From Marsupella aquatica (Eukaryota > Marchantiophyta): a stretch of DNA of 64,000 bases. The stretch covers positions 9,672,001 through 9,736,000 of the forward strand of contig OZ316897.1 of assembly GCA_973895155.1 (NCBI GenBank), given 5' to 3'. The notes beneath the pieces were generated by a model, which searched no databases, was not told the DNA's origin, and was given only the letters and a program-made list of their open reading frames with translations. Positions 35,060 to 45,939 of this stretch are shown here, one piece after another. How positions within the stretch are numbered: the stretch's first letter is position 1; every line of letters begins with the position of its first letter. The position numbers were made by a program, and so were the translations under genes.

Positions 35060-35272
35060 ATGAGGCACGAGCGAACGAGAAGAGAAGCAAGCTTAGCAGG
35101 GTTCAGTAAGGGCCTTGTCTACGTGCAGATGGTGTTGAAGAGCCTAGGCATGAAAGAAAGACATAGTTATAAGAAGTGTCAATAGATGATCAAGGGAGTC
35201 AATGTGGATGTTAATGGGAAGGTGGACTTTCAGGAGTTCAATGAGTTGATGTCGTCTGAAGCTTTCCGTTAA
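35060..35272 (+). pseudogene. calmodulin-like EF-hand protein remnant
   Basis: The frame from ATG 35060 reads ...LVYVQMVLKSLGMKE, then a TAG at 35183-35185, then MIKGVNVDVNGKVDFQEFNELM and a TAA at 35270. The LxxVLxSLGxK helix followed by an EF-hand loop is the layout of the last EF-hand pair of plant calmodulin-like proteins. The loop keeps Asp at position 3, Asn-Gly at 5-6, Asp at 9 and Glu at 12, but position 1 is Asn instead of Asp. The earlier EF hands are missing. With the nonsense codon, this is a truncated pseudogene, perhaps a retrocopy or transposed fragment. Confidence 0.65.
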
Positions 35273-35764
35273 TAGGGGGTCCACGAACTAATTTTTGGGT
35301 GCGGTGAGGGCTGACCATACAAAAAATTCACTTTTGATCCAAAAATAAAAAACTATTCTTGTCTGATTAGTTGACTGCAGAGTCATGACTATGCAAGACT
35401 TTCTGGCTAGGTTTTCAAATTGCACATTGCAATCTCAGCAATTACAAAAACTTCCAAATCCCGTCCACATTCAATTCAAGACCTGGTGTATTTTTTGTCT
35501 AGATCAACAACCTTGATTTAGGACCACTCTAGTGAGCTATTTGTTTTCCTTTCAAACTGCAAGATTTGGAATGCAAGAATGCTAAACTGGATTGAAAGTT
35601 TTCTAATATAATAATAATTATTAAACATTTCTGTTTATAAATAAACCCTGTTCCAAACTGTCTTGGGGTGAAACAAAAGCCCGGATGGACCGAGACATTG
35701 TCCTATCCATTCTTGTGGACTGTGTAAAGGGATCATTGCTTTTACACACAAAAATTAAAAGGAA

Positions 35765-35908
35765 TCGGTTGTGAACTGCACTTGACTACTTTGACTACTT
35801 TGGGGAGAAAGTAGTCAAGATGTCATGGTGACCCTGAGTAATGGCATGACATCTTGATGCCTTTCACATTCAAGGTCATCAAGTAGTCAAGTTATCGAGT
35901 AAACCGGT
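35765..35908. repeat. foldback element with nested inverted repeats (MITE-like)
   Basis: Outer arms CTTGACTACTT (35781-35791) and AAGTAGTCAAG (35881-35891) are perfect complements, extended outward by CGGTT / AACCGG. Inside are two more perfect stems: TTGACTACTTT (35791-35801) with AAAGTAGTCAA (35808-35818), and CAAGATGTCATG (35816-35827) with CATGACATCTTG (35845-35856). The last two share bases, so they exclude each other. The whole is about 144 bp, non-coding. No clear target duplication. Confidence 0.55.
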
Positions 35909-36600
35909 TTGATAATGTAATTGACACTGGCTACAAACAGTAAGGAGACCTCTTATAGGTCACATTGCAATCAAAAGTGCAAATAGTGTTAATCCATATG
36001 GATAGGGCCAAACCTCAGCAGTGTTATCCAAGCTTTGCCAGTCCATCTGGGCTTCATAGACAAAGTGGAGGTACATCCTGGCTTTAGGTTAGTCTCCGGG
36101 CTAAGTATTAGGCCCATAATTATTCTATGAATTATTAAAGACCCAGCCTTCCACTTGTCGGGCTGACTCAGCTTGTGAGGTTTCCATTTACAAAACAACA
36201 AGAAGGTTTTCCCCTCTAAAAACAAGTTTCCCCTCTAAAAACAAGAAAAATAAATAAATTCTGGAATGCCCCTTAAAATGGGTGCACAGATAGTTTGTTG
36301 TCCATTCCAGGTGAAGTGGCGACGGTCAGATTTCAACATCCAACAGAATTTAGTGGTGGCCAACTGTTTCCTTCAGGTACCCTAAGCTGGATGCAATCCG
36401 GGATCTGATTGAGATCCTGTCGGAAGGAAGTTCCTGGACAGGGTACCTCCTGTAGCGTGACTGATGACTGCTGAGGTTGGCCCTATCCATATCTGTGGAG
36501 CTACAGCAGCTACAGAATAGGAGAGGCAAGTCTGAACATCGTGACCAAATTTCTCGTCAAACCCACAAATCCCTTTCTAGAATCAATACTCCGTAGTTCG
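35909..36600. other. non-coding stretch
   Basis: No gene. A short direct repeat of about 18 bp (TCCCCTCTAAAAACAAG, twice) lies at about 36209-36245. Confidence 0.4.
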
Positions 36601-36619
36601 CAGGCCTCCTGCCACCGTC

Positions 36620-37770
36620 AGCTGGTGCTGAATTCACTGGGAACAAGTCTCTTCTGATGCTTCATAAATCCTTCCTGCCTTGGAATCGTCAAGTTAAGAG
36701 TCTCTCTCCCTCCAGAATTCGCGATTTGTCGATTGCCAAGTCTTCCCCCTCCAGAATTTGCGATTTGTCGATTGCCAAGTTGAGGTAGAGTCTTCAACGA
36801 TTGACTATATAATCTACTCTGAGTAGGTTACACAATCAGAATTTGCGATTTGTCGATTGCCAAGTTGAGGTAGAGTCTTCGACGATGGACTATAATCTAC
36901 TCTGAGTAGGTTACACAATCAGCTGAATGATGTTGGGTGTCCATTGGGTTACTTAGCTACTTATATATTGTAGCTTCCAAATGTGTATCGTCGGTCGACT
37001 TCACTGGGGAAAAGTTTCGTCTGATCCTTTATTAAATTGGTCCTCCAACCGTTGGATCGTCAAGTTAGAGTCTCTTCCCCTGCAGAATTTGCGATTTGTC
37101 TATTGCCAAGTTGAGGTGGAGTCTTCAACGATGGACAATAATCTGGTCTGAATAGGTTACAGAATCAGCTGAATGATGTTGAGTGTCTATTGGGTTACTT
37201 AGCTACTTACTGTAGCTTCCAAATGTGTATCGTCGGTGGACTTCACTGGGGAAAAGTCTCTAGTTATGATTCTTTATTACATTGGTCCTCGGTCCGTTAC
37301 CGCTGTTCCATAAGAATCGTCAAGTTAGAATCTCTCCCCCTGCAGAATTCGTGATTTGTCGATTGTCAAAGTTGAGGTAGAGTCTGCAACGATGGACTAT
37401 ATTCTATAATTCTGAATAGGTTGTACACAATCAGCTGAATGATGGGTTACTTGGCTAGATTCTGTAGCTAGCTACTGTAGCTTCCAAATGTATAGTGTCG
37501 GTGGATCGACCTCACCGGGTTCCTCGAAAAGTCTCGTGTGATCCTTTACTAAATCAGTCCTGCGTTGGCGCTGTTCCATTTGGCATCGTCAAGTTAGAGT
37601 CTCTCCCATAGAGAATTGCAATTTGTCGATTGCCAAGTTGAGGTATAGTCTTCAACGATGGACTATAATCTATTCTAAACAGGGTATGCACAATCGGCGG
37701 GATGATGTTGGGTGTCCATTGAGTTAGCCACTTCGCTAGCTACCCTCCAAATGTTTACCGTCAAGTCGAG
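36620..37770. repeat. tandem array, unit about 246-267 bp, upstream of the RING-H2 gene
   Basis: The phrase GCGATTTGTCGATTGCCAAG and its variants recur at about 36721, 36760, 36845, 37091, 37351 and 37618. The last three steps are 246, 260 and 267 bp; the first two are partial short copies. Units also share ATCGTCAAGTTAGAGTCTCT, CAACGATGGACTATAATCTA, CAATCAGCTGAATGATG and TAGCTTCCAAATGTGTATCGTCGG. Non-coding. It ends about 700 bp before the RING-H2 start codon. Confidence 0.85.
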
Positions 37771-37942
37771 TAGCAACAACGAGAAGATATTGGAAGGGGT
37801 TGGCATACTACGGCAGTAAAAAATTTCGAGGGATGTAATAGATGGACGAGGAAGTCGGACAGAATCTGTCATCTACCGCACGTGGATGGACAGATTGGAG
37901 GAGCTTTGAGACTTGGGTCCACGAGTCATCGGTTGTGTCAAC

Positions 37943-38105
37943 CACATGACGTATGAAAACTGCTGTAGTAGCAGCAGCTTTTAATTTCCTGGGCGGATTG
38001 GAACAGGTGACTGCTGAGGCAGCTGGGCAATCACATGACGCATGAGAACTGCTGTAGTAGCAGCTTTTGATTTCCCTGGGCGGATTGGAAGAGGTGATTG
38101 CTGAA
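37943..38105. repeat. direct duplication in the RING-H2 promoter region
   Basis: CACATGACG-ATGA-AACTGCTGTAGTAGCAG through GGATTGGAA-AGGTGA-TGCTGA occurs at 37943-38017 and again at 38032-38105, offset 89 bp, with small differences (one extra CAG in the first). It lies 370-530 bp before the start codon, so it may duplicate promoter elements. Confidence 0.8.
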
Positions 38106-38471
38106 CCTGGACACTGGTGGAAACCCTGTCTGAGACTCCACGTAAAGGATTTTGAGGAGCCAGAATCTTCGATGATACACGTACATGTGTCTAAGCTGTA
38201 GGATTGAAGCTTCAGGAGCGGGCCGGGCGTAAGGATTTTCTTCGATTCTAAGGGAGCGATGGAATCGAGAGCAGCGGTGGGCGTGAGGAAGATCGATCGC
38301 GAGCAGGACTGGCTATGAGCCAGGCTTATATCGGTTGTCTAAGTCAGTGGCCAATCCGAGCCAAGTGCGAGCGAGCGAGGCATTTCAGTTAGGTGGGAAT
38401 ATATTGAAGAGCGCTAGATACTAATTTCGTTGGTCAGTGAGTAAATTCTTACATTCGAATTGAGGAGAGCT

Positions 38472-39704
38472 ATGGAGCAGAGATTCTTCGCAGCTTGGCA
38501 GACGTCCTCACCTTTGAACTCGGTGTGGGTGGAGAGCAACGGCCGACGGCTCCTGTTGGCGCGCTCTGACGTAATTGGAGGTGGGATTAGGCGCCTCGCC
38601 ATCAAATCTACTTCTGGTGGAGCAGGAGCTCCCCAGCCAGGCGGTTTACCGACCCCTAGTTCCAATTCGGACAGTTCAACATCAGGAGGCTTCCAGTCGC
38701 TGGACCCAGACGTAGTGATCATTATGGTGGTCCTCTTCTTCGCGCTGATCTGCGCTGTCCTCGTCAACTCGCTAATGAGGTGCGCGATGCGCAGAAGGGC
38801 GCAGCTTTCGATCAATACCAGGGCAGTGTTCATAGGCCGAGGAGACGGCCCCGGGGATCTTGAGAGTTCGGAGCAAGGGCTCGACGCCAACACCCTGGCT
38901 TCCCTCCCCGTGCTCACATTCAAATCGTCCGAATCATCGAAGCCCGCGGAGGTGGATTGCACCATCTGCTTGTGTGAATTCACGGAGAACGAGAGGCTGA
39001 GACTCCTGCCCAAGTGCAGCCATGTCTTCCACCTTGATTGCATTGACCTGTGGTTGCTGTCCCACAATTCCTGCCCGGTTTGTCGAGATGGCATCAAGGG
39101 TGACGCAGAGTCCGCATTGAAGCTGGACCATGACTCAGACTCCGAAGAGGTGATGGTTCTGACTCTCGATCAGGATGGCCAACCTTCAGTGGTGAGGAGG
39201 AGCACCAGTATGAGGGCAGCAGGAGTGGAGAGTGGTGAGAGCGCTTTGAATGTGCGGGCCGAACTCAAGCGAGACAAGAGCTGGAGCACGTTGAGTGACG
39301 CCGCCAGGTTCAGTAGTAGCAGGAGATCCTTATCGCTGGACCATTCGAGACAGGCTAGCTTCCGAGACGGTAGCATGTCTGGGAGAATACTCGGCAGCTC
39401 GTCCCGGTCGTCTTTTCGTGCCGCAATTTCTGCCATATTGACGACGTCTGCAGGTACAAGTTCCTCTGCTCGATGGCCGGGGTCCTCTTCGTCCTTCCGT
39501 GCTGGCCCTGCTGCGGCACCCGCAGCGTCTGCAATGTCAGAGAGCACTACTGAACGGCCTGAAGACGCTGGTGGCAGCTTGGTAGCCAACGAGCAACCTC
39601 GTGCAAGGTCGGAGAGCACTACTGAACGGCCTGAAGTCGCTGGTGGCAGCTTGGTAGCGAACGAGCTACCTCAAAGAGAAGCAGGCCCGGACATTAGCTC
39701 ATGA
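38472..39704 (+). CDS. ATL-type RING-H2 E3 ubiquitin ligase, intronless
   Basis: One exon, 410 residues from ATG 38472. An N-terminal region of about 75 residues precedes a transmembrane segment (VVIIMVVLFFALICAVLV, about residues 81-100), then a basic stretch, the GLD motif of ATL proteins (about 136-138), and the RING-H2 domain at about 163-204: CTIC, PKCSHVFHLDC with both His ligands, the conserved DLWL Trp and CPVC. The ligand pattern C-C-C-H-H-C-C-C is complete. A Ser/Arg-rich, probably disordered tail follows. ATL proteins sit in a membrane and pass ubiquitin from E2 to substrates, often in stress or defence signalling. The tail carries a 24-residue duplication (ESTTERPE-AGGSLVANE) from a 72-bp direct repeat at 39537 and 39609. 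Confidence 0.9.
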   Translation: MEQRFFAAWQTSSPLNSVWVESNGRRLLLARSDVIGGGIRRLAIKSTSGGAGAPQPGGLPTPSSNSDSSTSGGFQSLDPDVVIIMVVLFFALICAVLVNSLMRCAMRRRAQLSINTRAVFIGRGDGPGDLESSEQGLDANTLASLPVLTFKSSESSKPAEVDCTICLCEFTENERLRLLPKCSHVFHLDCIDLWLLSHNSCPVCRDGIKGDAESALKLDHDSDSEEVMVLTLDQDGQPSVVRRSTSMRAAGVESGESALNVRAELKRDKSWSTLSDAARFSSSRRSLSLDHSRQASFRDGSMSGRILGSSSRSSFRAAISAILTTSAGTSSSARWPGSSSSFRAGPAAAPAASAMSESTTERPEDAGGSLVANEQPRARSESTTERPEVAGGSLVANELPQREAGPDISS

Positions 39705-41430
39705 CAATCGTGCCGTGGTCGCCTCAGGCCTAGCTATGAGCGGGCACGCAAGGAACAAAGCACGCAAAAAATTACATTGGGAAAGTTCCCTTTAAATTGA
39801 TCTCTTACAGCACGTGAGATTACGTTGCTCGATCGCTCGTGACATGACCTGACATATCGAAAGGTCATTCGCGATTGGTTTCGAGCAACTTGCAAGACAA
39901 GCGACGACCGTGTATATATGATGACGAGCTTAGACGGGATTTTGGAACACTAATGAGTCTCGATCCACTGCAGTATTGCAGATCGAATGAGTCTCTTATT
40001 GTTGGCATTCCGGACTAGAGAGGTTTATTTTCTTTCGGGCCGGTGTCCTCTAGTCGATTTTAATCCGCAAGTCGGTTGACTTATTTGAATTCACGAAATT
40101 GCACAAATGCTGATGAACAAATCACACCCAAGAACTTGCAGCCTAGGTGGCATTCGATCAGGCTGATTCCTCCGTTTACAGGATGTGTCAACTGCTAATT
40201 ATATACATATGTGCCCGCATATGTGACCGCAAGCTCTTGGTCAAATTCTGTTAATTTTTCTGGATAAAAGGGGAAGTTTCAAGATTTACAAGCGGATTGC
40301 GGAGAAGGAGAAAATTCCCGCACTTGAAACTAGAGCTGCACCGAAATCGAAGATATTATCTGACTCGTTCGAACCGCTTACCTAGATTTCTTCTGACGAG
40401 AACAGGTGGACTCGGGAACGTTAGAGAAAGATGATGTTATCTACAGGCTAAATATCAGAAGGATCCAGGTCGGGTTCCATTAGTAACGATATATCGAGAA
40501 GTCTTTGTGAGGTTCTGCAGTTGGAACCATTACCGGCTTTGGTGCCTCAGTTACTCAGTCAATCAACGGATACTCGTGAAATTGTCTTGTTTAGAGTTCA
40601 CACTCTTGCTAGCAAAGGATCATTATTCCTCCCAGCCAGTAATTGGAAGGACGGTTGAGAACTCGACACCGGAAATTTGTACATAGTTATATTGTTACTC
40701 ATGTTCAATTCACCCGAGAGACTCACCAGTTTTCGTCAGCGAGCTCACTCTAGCTACGGTCGCTCCATGCTTGCTAGTGCTATAATCAAGGTGTGATCGG
40801 CCTGATTACAAGGAAGCGATGTGCAGAGGTGCGGTGAGGAGCCATCCAATCGATGGACACCGGCCAGTAATAATCCGGCTTCTGGACGAGGTATTTCGTA
40901 TACAGTCCAGATGGTCGGATCACAGGAGAATCTCTGATCACGCTTGTGATGCGAACTTCAGCACGACAGACAGTACTTGTCTCCTTGAGATGTTTTCGCG
41001 AAGCACGAATGCAGAATGATTTATGCCGAACTCATTGAAAAGCTATTGTAGTCGTCCAATTGTCGATCACAAGCTATATTGATTTCAAGGGTCTCATCGA
41101 ATCTACATGATGATGATGGACTCTGAATAGTGTTGCTGATAAACGTATCGATTCACTTTAGCTGAGCTCAAGAACGGCGGAGAGCATATGTCATGTCATC
41201 ATAAGTTTTATTTCCTTTAAAGTAGTGGTGACTTGGATTAACGACAGTAGGAGAAACTTGACTGACACTTCAACTTCGACCGTTCTCGCCGCAGCTACTT
41301 TTTCCTTCAATGATATTCATACCTTGCGGTAAGTACAAGGTTTCCTTTCCGACATTCAGTTGGGTGAATCTGTGTATACAAGTAGCTTGAACCAGATCAT
41401 TTGTTAGTGACCTAAGACTTTCCGCTGGGG
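39705..41430. other. non-coding stretch downstream of the RING-H2 gene
   Basis: It holds the 3' UTR of the RING-H2 gene at its start; I see no other gene, repeat or strong signal. The frame 40819-41019 has no motif. Confidence 0.4.
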
Positions 41431-41433
41431 CCC

Positions 41434-42520
41434 TCAGCCGAATCTTCCAGCTGGGCCCGAATAGTTTAAGATAGAGTTAATAAGCAGGCGTTGACGATAG
41501 CTATTGGATGGTAGTGCTGCTGTTGCTACTGTGATGTAAGAACCTAGGGCATTTGCTCCCCTTGACGATGCATCTTTTCCTGACTGATTCATATCGCCAA
41601 CCGAGGCTGCGACTGAGGCAGGACTAGTGGCAGCAGTGGCATGTCCAGATGAACACACAACTCAAAAGAACCGATATGTACGTGTAAAGCAAGGAGCTTC
41701 ATGAAAAGGAGATGAAAGCCCAAACATCTTTTCCGGGTTCCAGAGGCCAACCAAAGTAAATCTGTGCGAGTGGACCCGCCAACCAATTTTTGCTTGTCTG
41801 CTTGAGTAACAATTGCCAACCATTCAACGTAGAATAGAAAACATGTTCACCAATAGCCCACGGAGGCGCCCGATGACCTTTTCCTGATTCACATTTCAGC
41901 AACATCATCGAGGTCTATCTGTAAAAGTAGCTCATGAGTTCATTGACGAGCTCCTCTGGCGTGTTCAGGCCGCATCGATCCAAGAATGCAAGTAGCTTTA
42001 ACTTGAATGTGCGAAGCTGCTGCTGGGAATGAGTCCTCCAGCTGGTGAGCACTTCGACATCCCGATGAGTGTGAACTACAGTACTGTAGCTAGTTAGAAC
42101 TTCAAGTCATGTCAGAGGCTGGAAGGCAAGTTAACAGCAGACAGTTCCACCAGCCCAGGCAGGCTTTCACACAATCATCGACTGCTTGTGCGATCGAGCT
42201 ATAAGTCGGCATGGCACTCAGGCTAGGTACTTCACTTCCGTTACCAACTCAATCAGCGTGAACAACAAGTCCTTTGCATGGAAACCGGGAATGTGGAACT
42301 GACAGCAGCTGAGCTGTAGATTGGCCTCAAAGGACTTCAGGACGGTAGAGAGGACGGCATCCGAAATTCTGCTGAACGAATTCTCATCGCTTGCATGCAG
42401 AAACTCTTGGTGGATCACAAATTGTTCTCATGGCTTCCATGCAAGCAGATGAGAACGCCCTTTGCAATTGATTGCAGCCATTCTTCCCATGATGAAGCAA
42501 CTGTAGCACACTAGCACAGT
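41434..42520 (-). other. possible multi-exon or decayed gene of unknown family
   Basis: Four minus-strand frames with protein-like composition follow in order: 42218-42430 (SFSRISDAVLSTVLKSFEANLQ, ending FTLIEL before a GTAACG that could be a donor), about 41915-42109 (LRTFKLKLLAFLDRCGLNTPEELV, stop TAG at 41915), 41699-41908 (PPWAIGEHVFYSTLNGWQLLL) and 41434-41658 (Ala/Ser-rich). The first two echo each other (SF/TF, spaced Leu, then a Leu-rich helix), suggesting related exons or a duplication. I could not build a full model and do not recognise the family. It lies just beyond the truncated end of the copia element, which may have landed in it. Confidence 0.3.
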
Positions 42521-42666
42521 GTATATGATCCCTTAGCGGGAAGTTCTGGACAAAAACCAAACCGGTTTCCCTCTCTAACTAGAGCAAACCAGAACTAAGC
42601 CATAGCCTAATACATAAGAATGAGGAAGAACATATATAAGTAATTACAATGAATGTTAAGAAAACT

Positions 42667-44331
42667 CTACTTGTGATGCAATTGCAAAACCTGCAATACG
42701 TCACGGTGTCTAGAGAAACTCTCCAAAGGAATCACTTTGGTAAATGCGTCAGCCGGGTTGAGTTTACCATCAATCTTGACTAGCTCAAACAAATTATCAG
42801 ACACAGCCTGCCTGATAAAATGGTATCTGACGTCAATGTGCTTCACTCTGCTGTCCATCACTTGGTTCACAGCAAGGTGGAGCGCACTTTGACTATCACA
42901 ATGGAGCTTCACATTCCCCTGTGGCAATCCCATTTCAGTGATAAGTCTATCCAACCAAATCGCTTCCTTTGCTGCTTCCGCAGCTGCAACATACTCCGCT
43001 TCTGTAGTAGACTGAGCAATACACTTCTGCAAAGTAGACCTCCAACTTATGCATCCACCGCCAAGTGTGAACACGTATCCTGTTGTTGATCTCCTTCGGT
43101 CCAAATCTTGTCCATAGTCAGAATCAACATAGCCAATCAATGATTTAGCATTATTTGCATTCGCATCCAATAAAAGACCATGATCCACGGTACCCTTCAA
43201 GTACCTGATAATCCACTTCACTGCTTCCCAGTGTACCTTCCCTGGATTCAACATGTACCTGCTCACCTTGCCCATAGCCATGGCAAGATCAGGTCTAGTG
43301 CAAGTCATCAAATACATGAGACTCCCCACTGCCTTGTCATACGGAACCTTTGACATCAACCCCTTCTCTGTGTCATCCGTAGGACAGAACGCTGATGATA
43401 ACTTGAAGTGTGGAGCCAACGGGGTACTTACTGGCTTGCTATTCCCCATGTTGAACCTTGCAATTACCTTCCTCGCATAACTGCTCTGTGTCAACCATAG
43501 CTTGCCAGCCTCCAAGTCCCTAGTGATCTCCATACCCAAAATCCTCTTAGCTGGCCCTAAGTCCTTCATCTTAAACTCTGCACTAAGCAGTGCCTTGAGC
43601 TTAACAATCTCAGACCTATCCTTGGCTGCAATTAGCATATCATCCACATAAAGTACTAAAACAATGAACCCAAAGACAACATTCTTTACCGGTTTCAAAT
43701 ACACACAAGGGTCAAATACACTTCTGTGAAAACCTTGTGACCGAATCCAATCGTCAAACCGCTTATTCCACTGTCTTGGTGACTGCTTCAACCCATACAA
43801 GGATTTCAGCAATCTGCAAACCAATTCCTCCTGTCCTCTCTTCACAAAACCTAGCGGTTGTCTCATGAAGATCACCTCTTCCAATGTGCCATAGAGGAAA
43901 GCTGTGACAACATCCATCTGATCTAGCAGCAGACCAAACATTACAACAAGTACACACACTAGTCGCATTATAGAGTACTTAGCAACTGGTGAGAAGACCT
44001 CATTGTAATCCACACCTTTCTCTTGTGTGAATCCCTTTGCTACCAACCTAGCCTTGTAGACCTTCGATCCACCTCCTATGGAATTATCCTTCAGCTTGTA
44101 AATCCACTTGCTGTCCACCACTTGCTGACCCTTAGGCAGCTTAACAAGCTCCCAAGTTTTGTTGTCCTTTAGTGACTGCATCTCCGTTTGCATTGCTGCA
44201 GTCCACTTCTGCTTCTCCTTTGAAGCACTTGCCTCATGAAATGAAGAAGGTTCCCTTTCTTCCAAAATTAACGCATCACCCTCATCATCAGCTGCAAACT
44301 CATCCTCTTGTAGTTGAGATGAATCAACCCA
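42667..44331 (-). CDS. copia reverse transcriptase and RNase H
   Basis: The frame is uninterrupted from the TAG at 44332 to the final TAG at 42667. Reverse transcriptase shows DSKWIYKLK, ARLVAKGFTQ, the DQMDVVTAFLYG block with a catalytic Asp, LYGLKQSPRQWN and the YVDDM box. RNase H shows Asp in GYVDSDYG, CIAQSTTEAEYVA with its Glu, and Asp in HCDSQSA, followed by the KHIDVRYHFIR end typical of copia. All catalytic residues are present, so this part looks functional in itself but cannot be reached by normal translation from gag. Confidence 0.9.
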   Translation of the reverse strand, partial: WVDSSQLQEDEFAADDEGDALILEEREPSSFHEASASKEKQKWTAAMQTEMQSLKDNKTWELVKLPKGQQVVDSKWIYKLKDNSIGGGSKVYKARLVAKGFTQEKGVDYNEVFSPVAKYSIMRLVCVLVVMFGLLLDQMDVVTAFLYGTLEEVIFMRQPLGFVKRGQEELVCRLLKSLYGLKQSPRQWNKRFDDWIRSQGFHRSVFDPCVYLKPVKNVVFGFIVLVLYVDDMLIAAKDRSEIVKLKALLSAEFKMKDLGPAKRILGMEITRDLEAGKLWLTQSSYARKVIARFNMGNSKPVSTPLAPHFKLSSAFCPTDDTEKGLMSKVPYDKAVGSLMYLMTCTRPDLAMAMGKVSRYMLNPGKVHWEAVKWIIRYLKGTVDHGLLLDANANNAKSLIGYVDSDYGQDLDRRRSTTGYVFTLGGGCISWRSTLQKCIAQSTTEAEYVAAAEAAKEAIWLDRLITEMGLPQGNVKLHCDSQSALHLAVNQVMDSRVKHIDVRYHFIRQAVSDNLFELVKIDGKLNPADAFTKVIPLESFSRHRDVLQVLQLHHK

Positions 44332-45939
44332 CTATCCATACCTTGGTGGAGCGCGTACAGTGCAACCAGATGTTCTTCTAGCCGATGACTCCGGTTGATC
44401 TGCGTGTGCTGGTACAATTTGAAGCTCAACAACATCCACTTGTTGCTCACCAGCATCAACAAACTCCTCTGGTTCCTCTGGCACAGGAACCAGCTCCATA
44501 ATTGGAGCAACTCCTTCTCTCCGGTCATGCACCTCATAACCAATCTCCCCCTCAACGAGATCCGGGATAGGAGATTTTCTTTTGTTAGTACGGGAGACCT
44601 GAGTATTCTCCCCCTCCTTCAATAATCTGGATTCATTGAAGGAAACATCCCTACTGACAACGAGCTTACAGGCAATAGGATCCCATAGCCTATAGGCTTT
44701 CACACCACTCTGGTACCCAAGAAAAACACATTTCTTGGAGGTAGGATCCAACTTGGTCCTATTCTGCTTCGGTGTGAGAGCATATGCATCACTTCCAAAA
44801 ACTACCAAGCCATGATAGTCTGCTTGCCGCTTATAGCGCATCTCAAACGGTGTTTTGAAATTGATAGCACTAGAAGGAGAAAGATTTACCAAATAAGCTG
44901 TGGTATTGACAGCTTCTACCCAAAATTCTTGTGGTAAACCTGATTGGCTCAACATACTCCGTGACTGCTCCAACAGTGTCCGATTGAGCCTCTCAGCGAC
45001 ACCATTCTGCTGCGGAGTATAAATTGTGGTGAGATGACGAGTTATCCCCTGTTCTGAACAGTATTCTTCAAATTCCATTGAAGTGTACTCCCCGCCGTTG
45101 TCTGACCTCAGACTCTTCACCCTTGTATCAAAACACTTGATCGTGTTTCCAGTCTGATTCTCCACCTGGGCCTTCCACTTCTTAAAAATGGACAAGACAT
45201 CAGACTTATGCGTCATGAAATAAATCCACACAAATCTTGAGTAATCATCAATAAATGATACATAGTACAACTTTCCAGAGTGTGAGGGAGTCGGGGATGG
45301 ACCCCACACGTCACTATGTATGTACTCAAGAACCGCTTTGGAACGATGAGTTCCAACACCAAAAGCACGACGATGCTGCTTTCCAAGAATGCAATGCTCA
45401 CAAAACTCTAATTTACAAGATTGTAAATCAGAAATGAGTCCATTCTTCCGTAAGATAGCCAAACCCTTCTCACTTATGTGGCCTAGCCGTGAATGCCACA
45501 GTTGAGTCATCTCCTCATGAGACTTGGTTACATTGGCCTCTCCACATACAATATTGCCATGTAACACATACAAATTCTTTTGTCTACTCTCCTTCAAAAT
45601 CACTGTCTCTCCCGACCTGACTTGAAGTTCATCATCAATAACGCTCCATTGATGACCATTTGAATCCAACACACCGAGTGAAATCAGATTCTTACGCATG
45701 CCAGGTACATACCTGACTCCGGACACTGTGCGCACAGCGCCATCAAACATTTGAATCTTCACAGACCCAATTCCCTCAATTTGACAGGAGTGATAATTTC
45801 CCATCAGAACTGAACCGTTTGAAACAGAGTAAGAACTGAAAAACTCACGAATATAACAAATATGAAAAGAGCAAGCACAATCAAGAATCCACACATCATC
45901 TGCTCTCCTAGATGACGTGCACAGGGCATACCCCCGGCT
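44332..45939 (-). pseudogene. copia protease and integrase
   Basis: The section opens with the aspartic protease motif WILDCACSFHI; the family usually has Ser or Thr directly after the catalytic Asp, so Cys here may impair cleavage. The GAG-pre-integrase zinc site follows (HSRLGH ... CEHCILGK), then the integrase core with Asp in HSDVWGP, Asp in LRSDNGGE and Glu in NGVAERLNRT, the D,D-35-E triad. The copia-specific C-terminal segment with GYQSGVKAYRLWDP comes next. A TAG at 44332-44334 separates it from reverse transcriptase in the same frame. Confidence 0.88.

Noticed and set aside
38414-39131. Frames antisense to the RING-H2 exon
   Set aside because: Shadows of the real gene; cysteine and histidine ligands are only on the plus strand.
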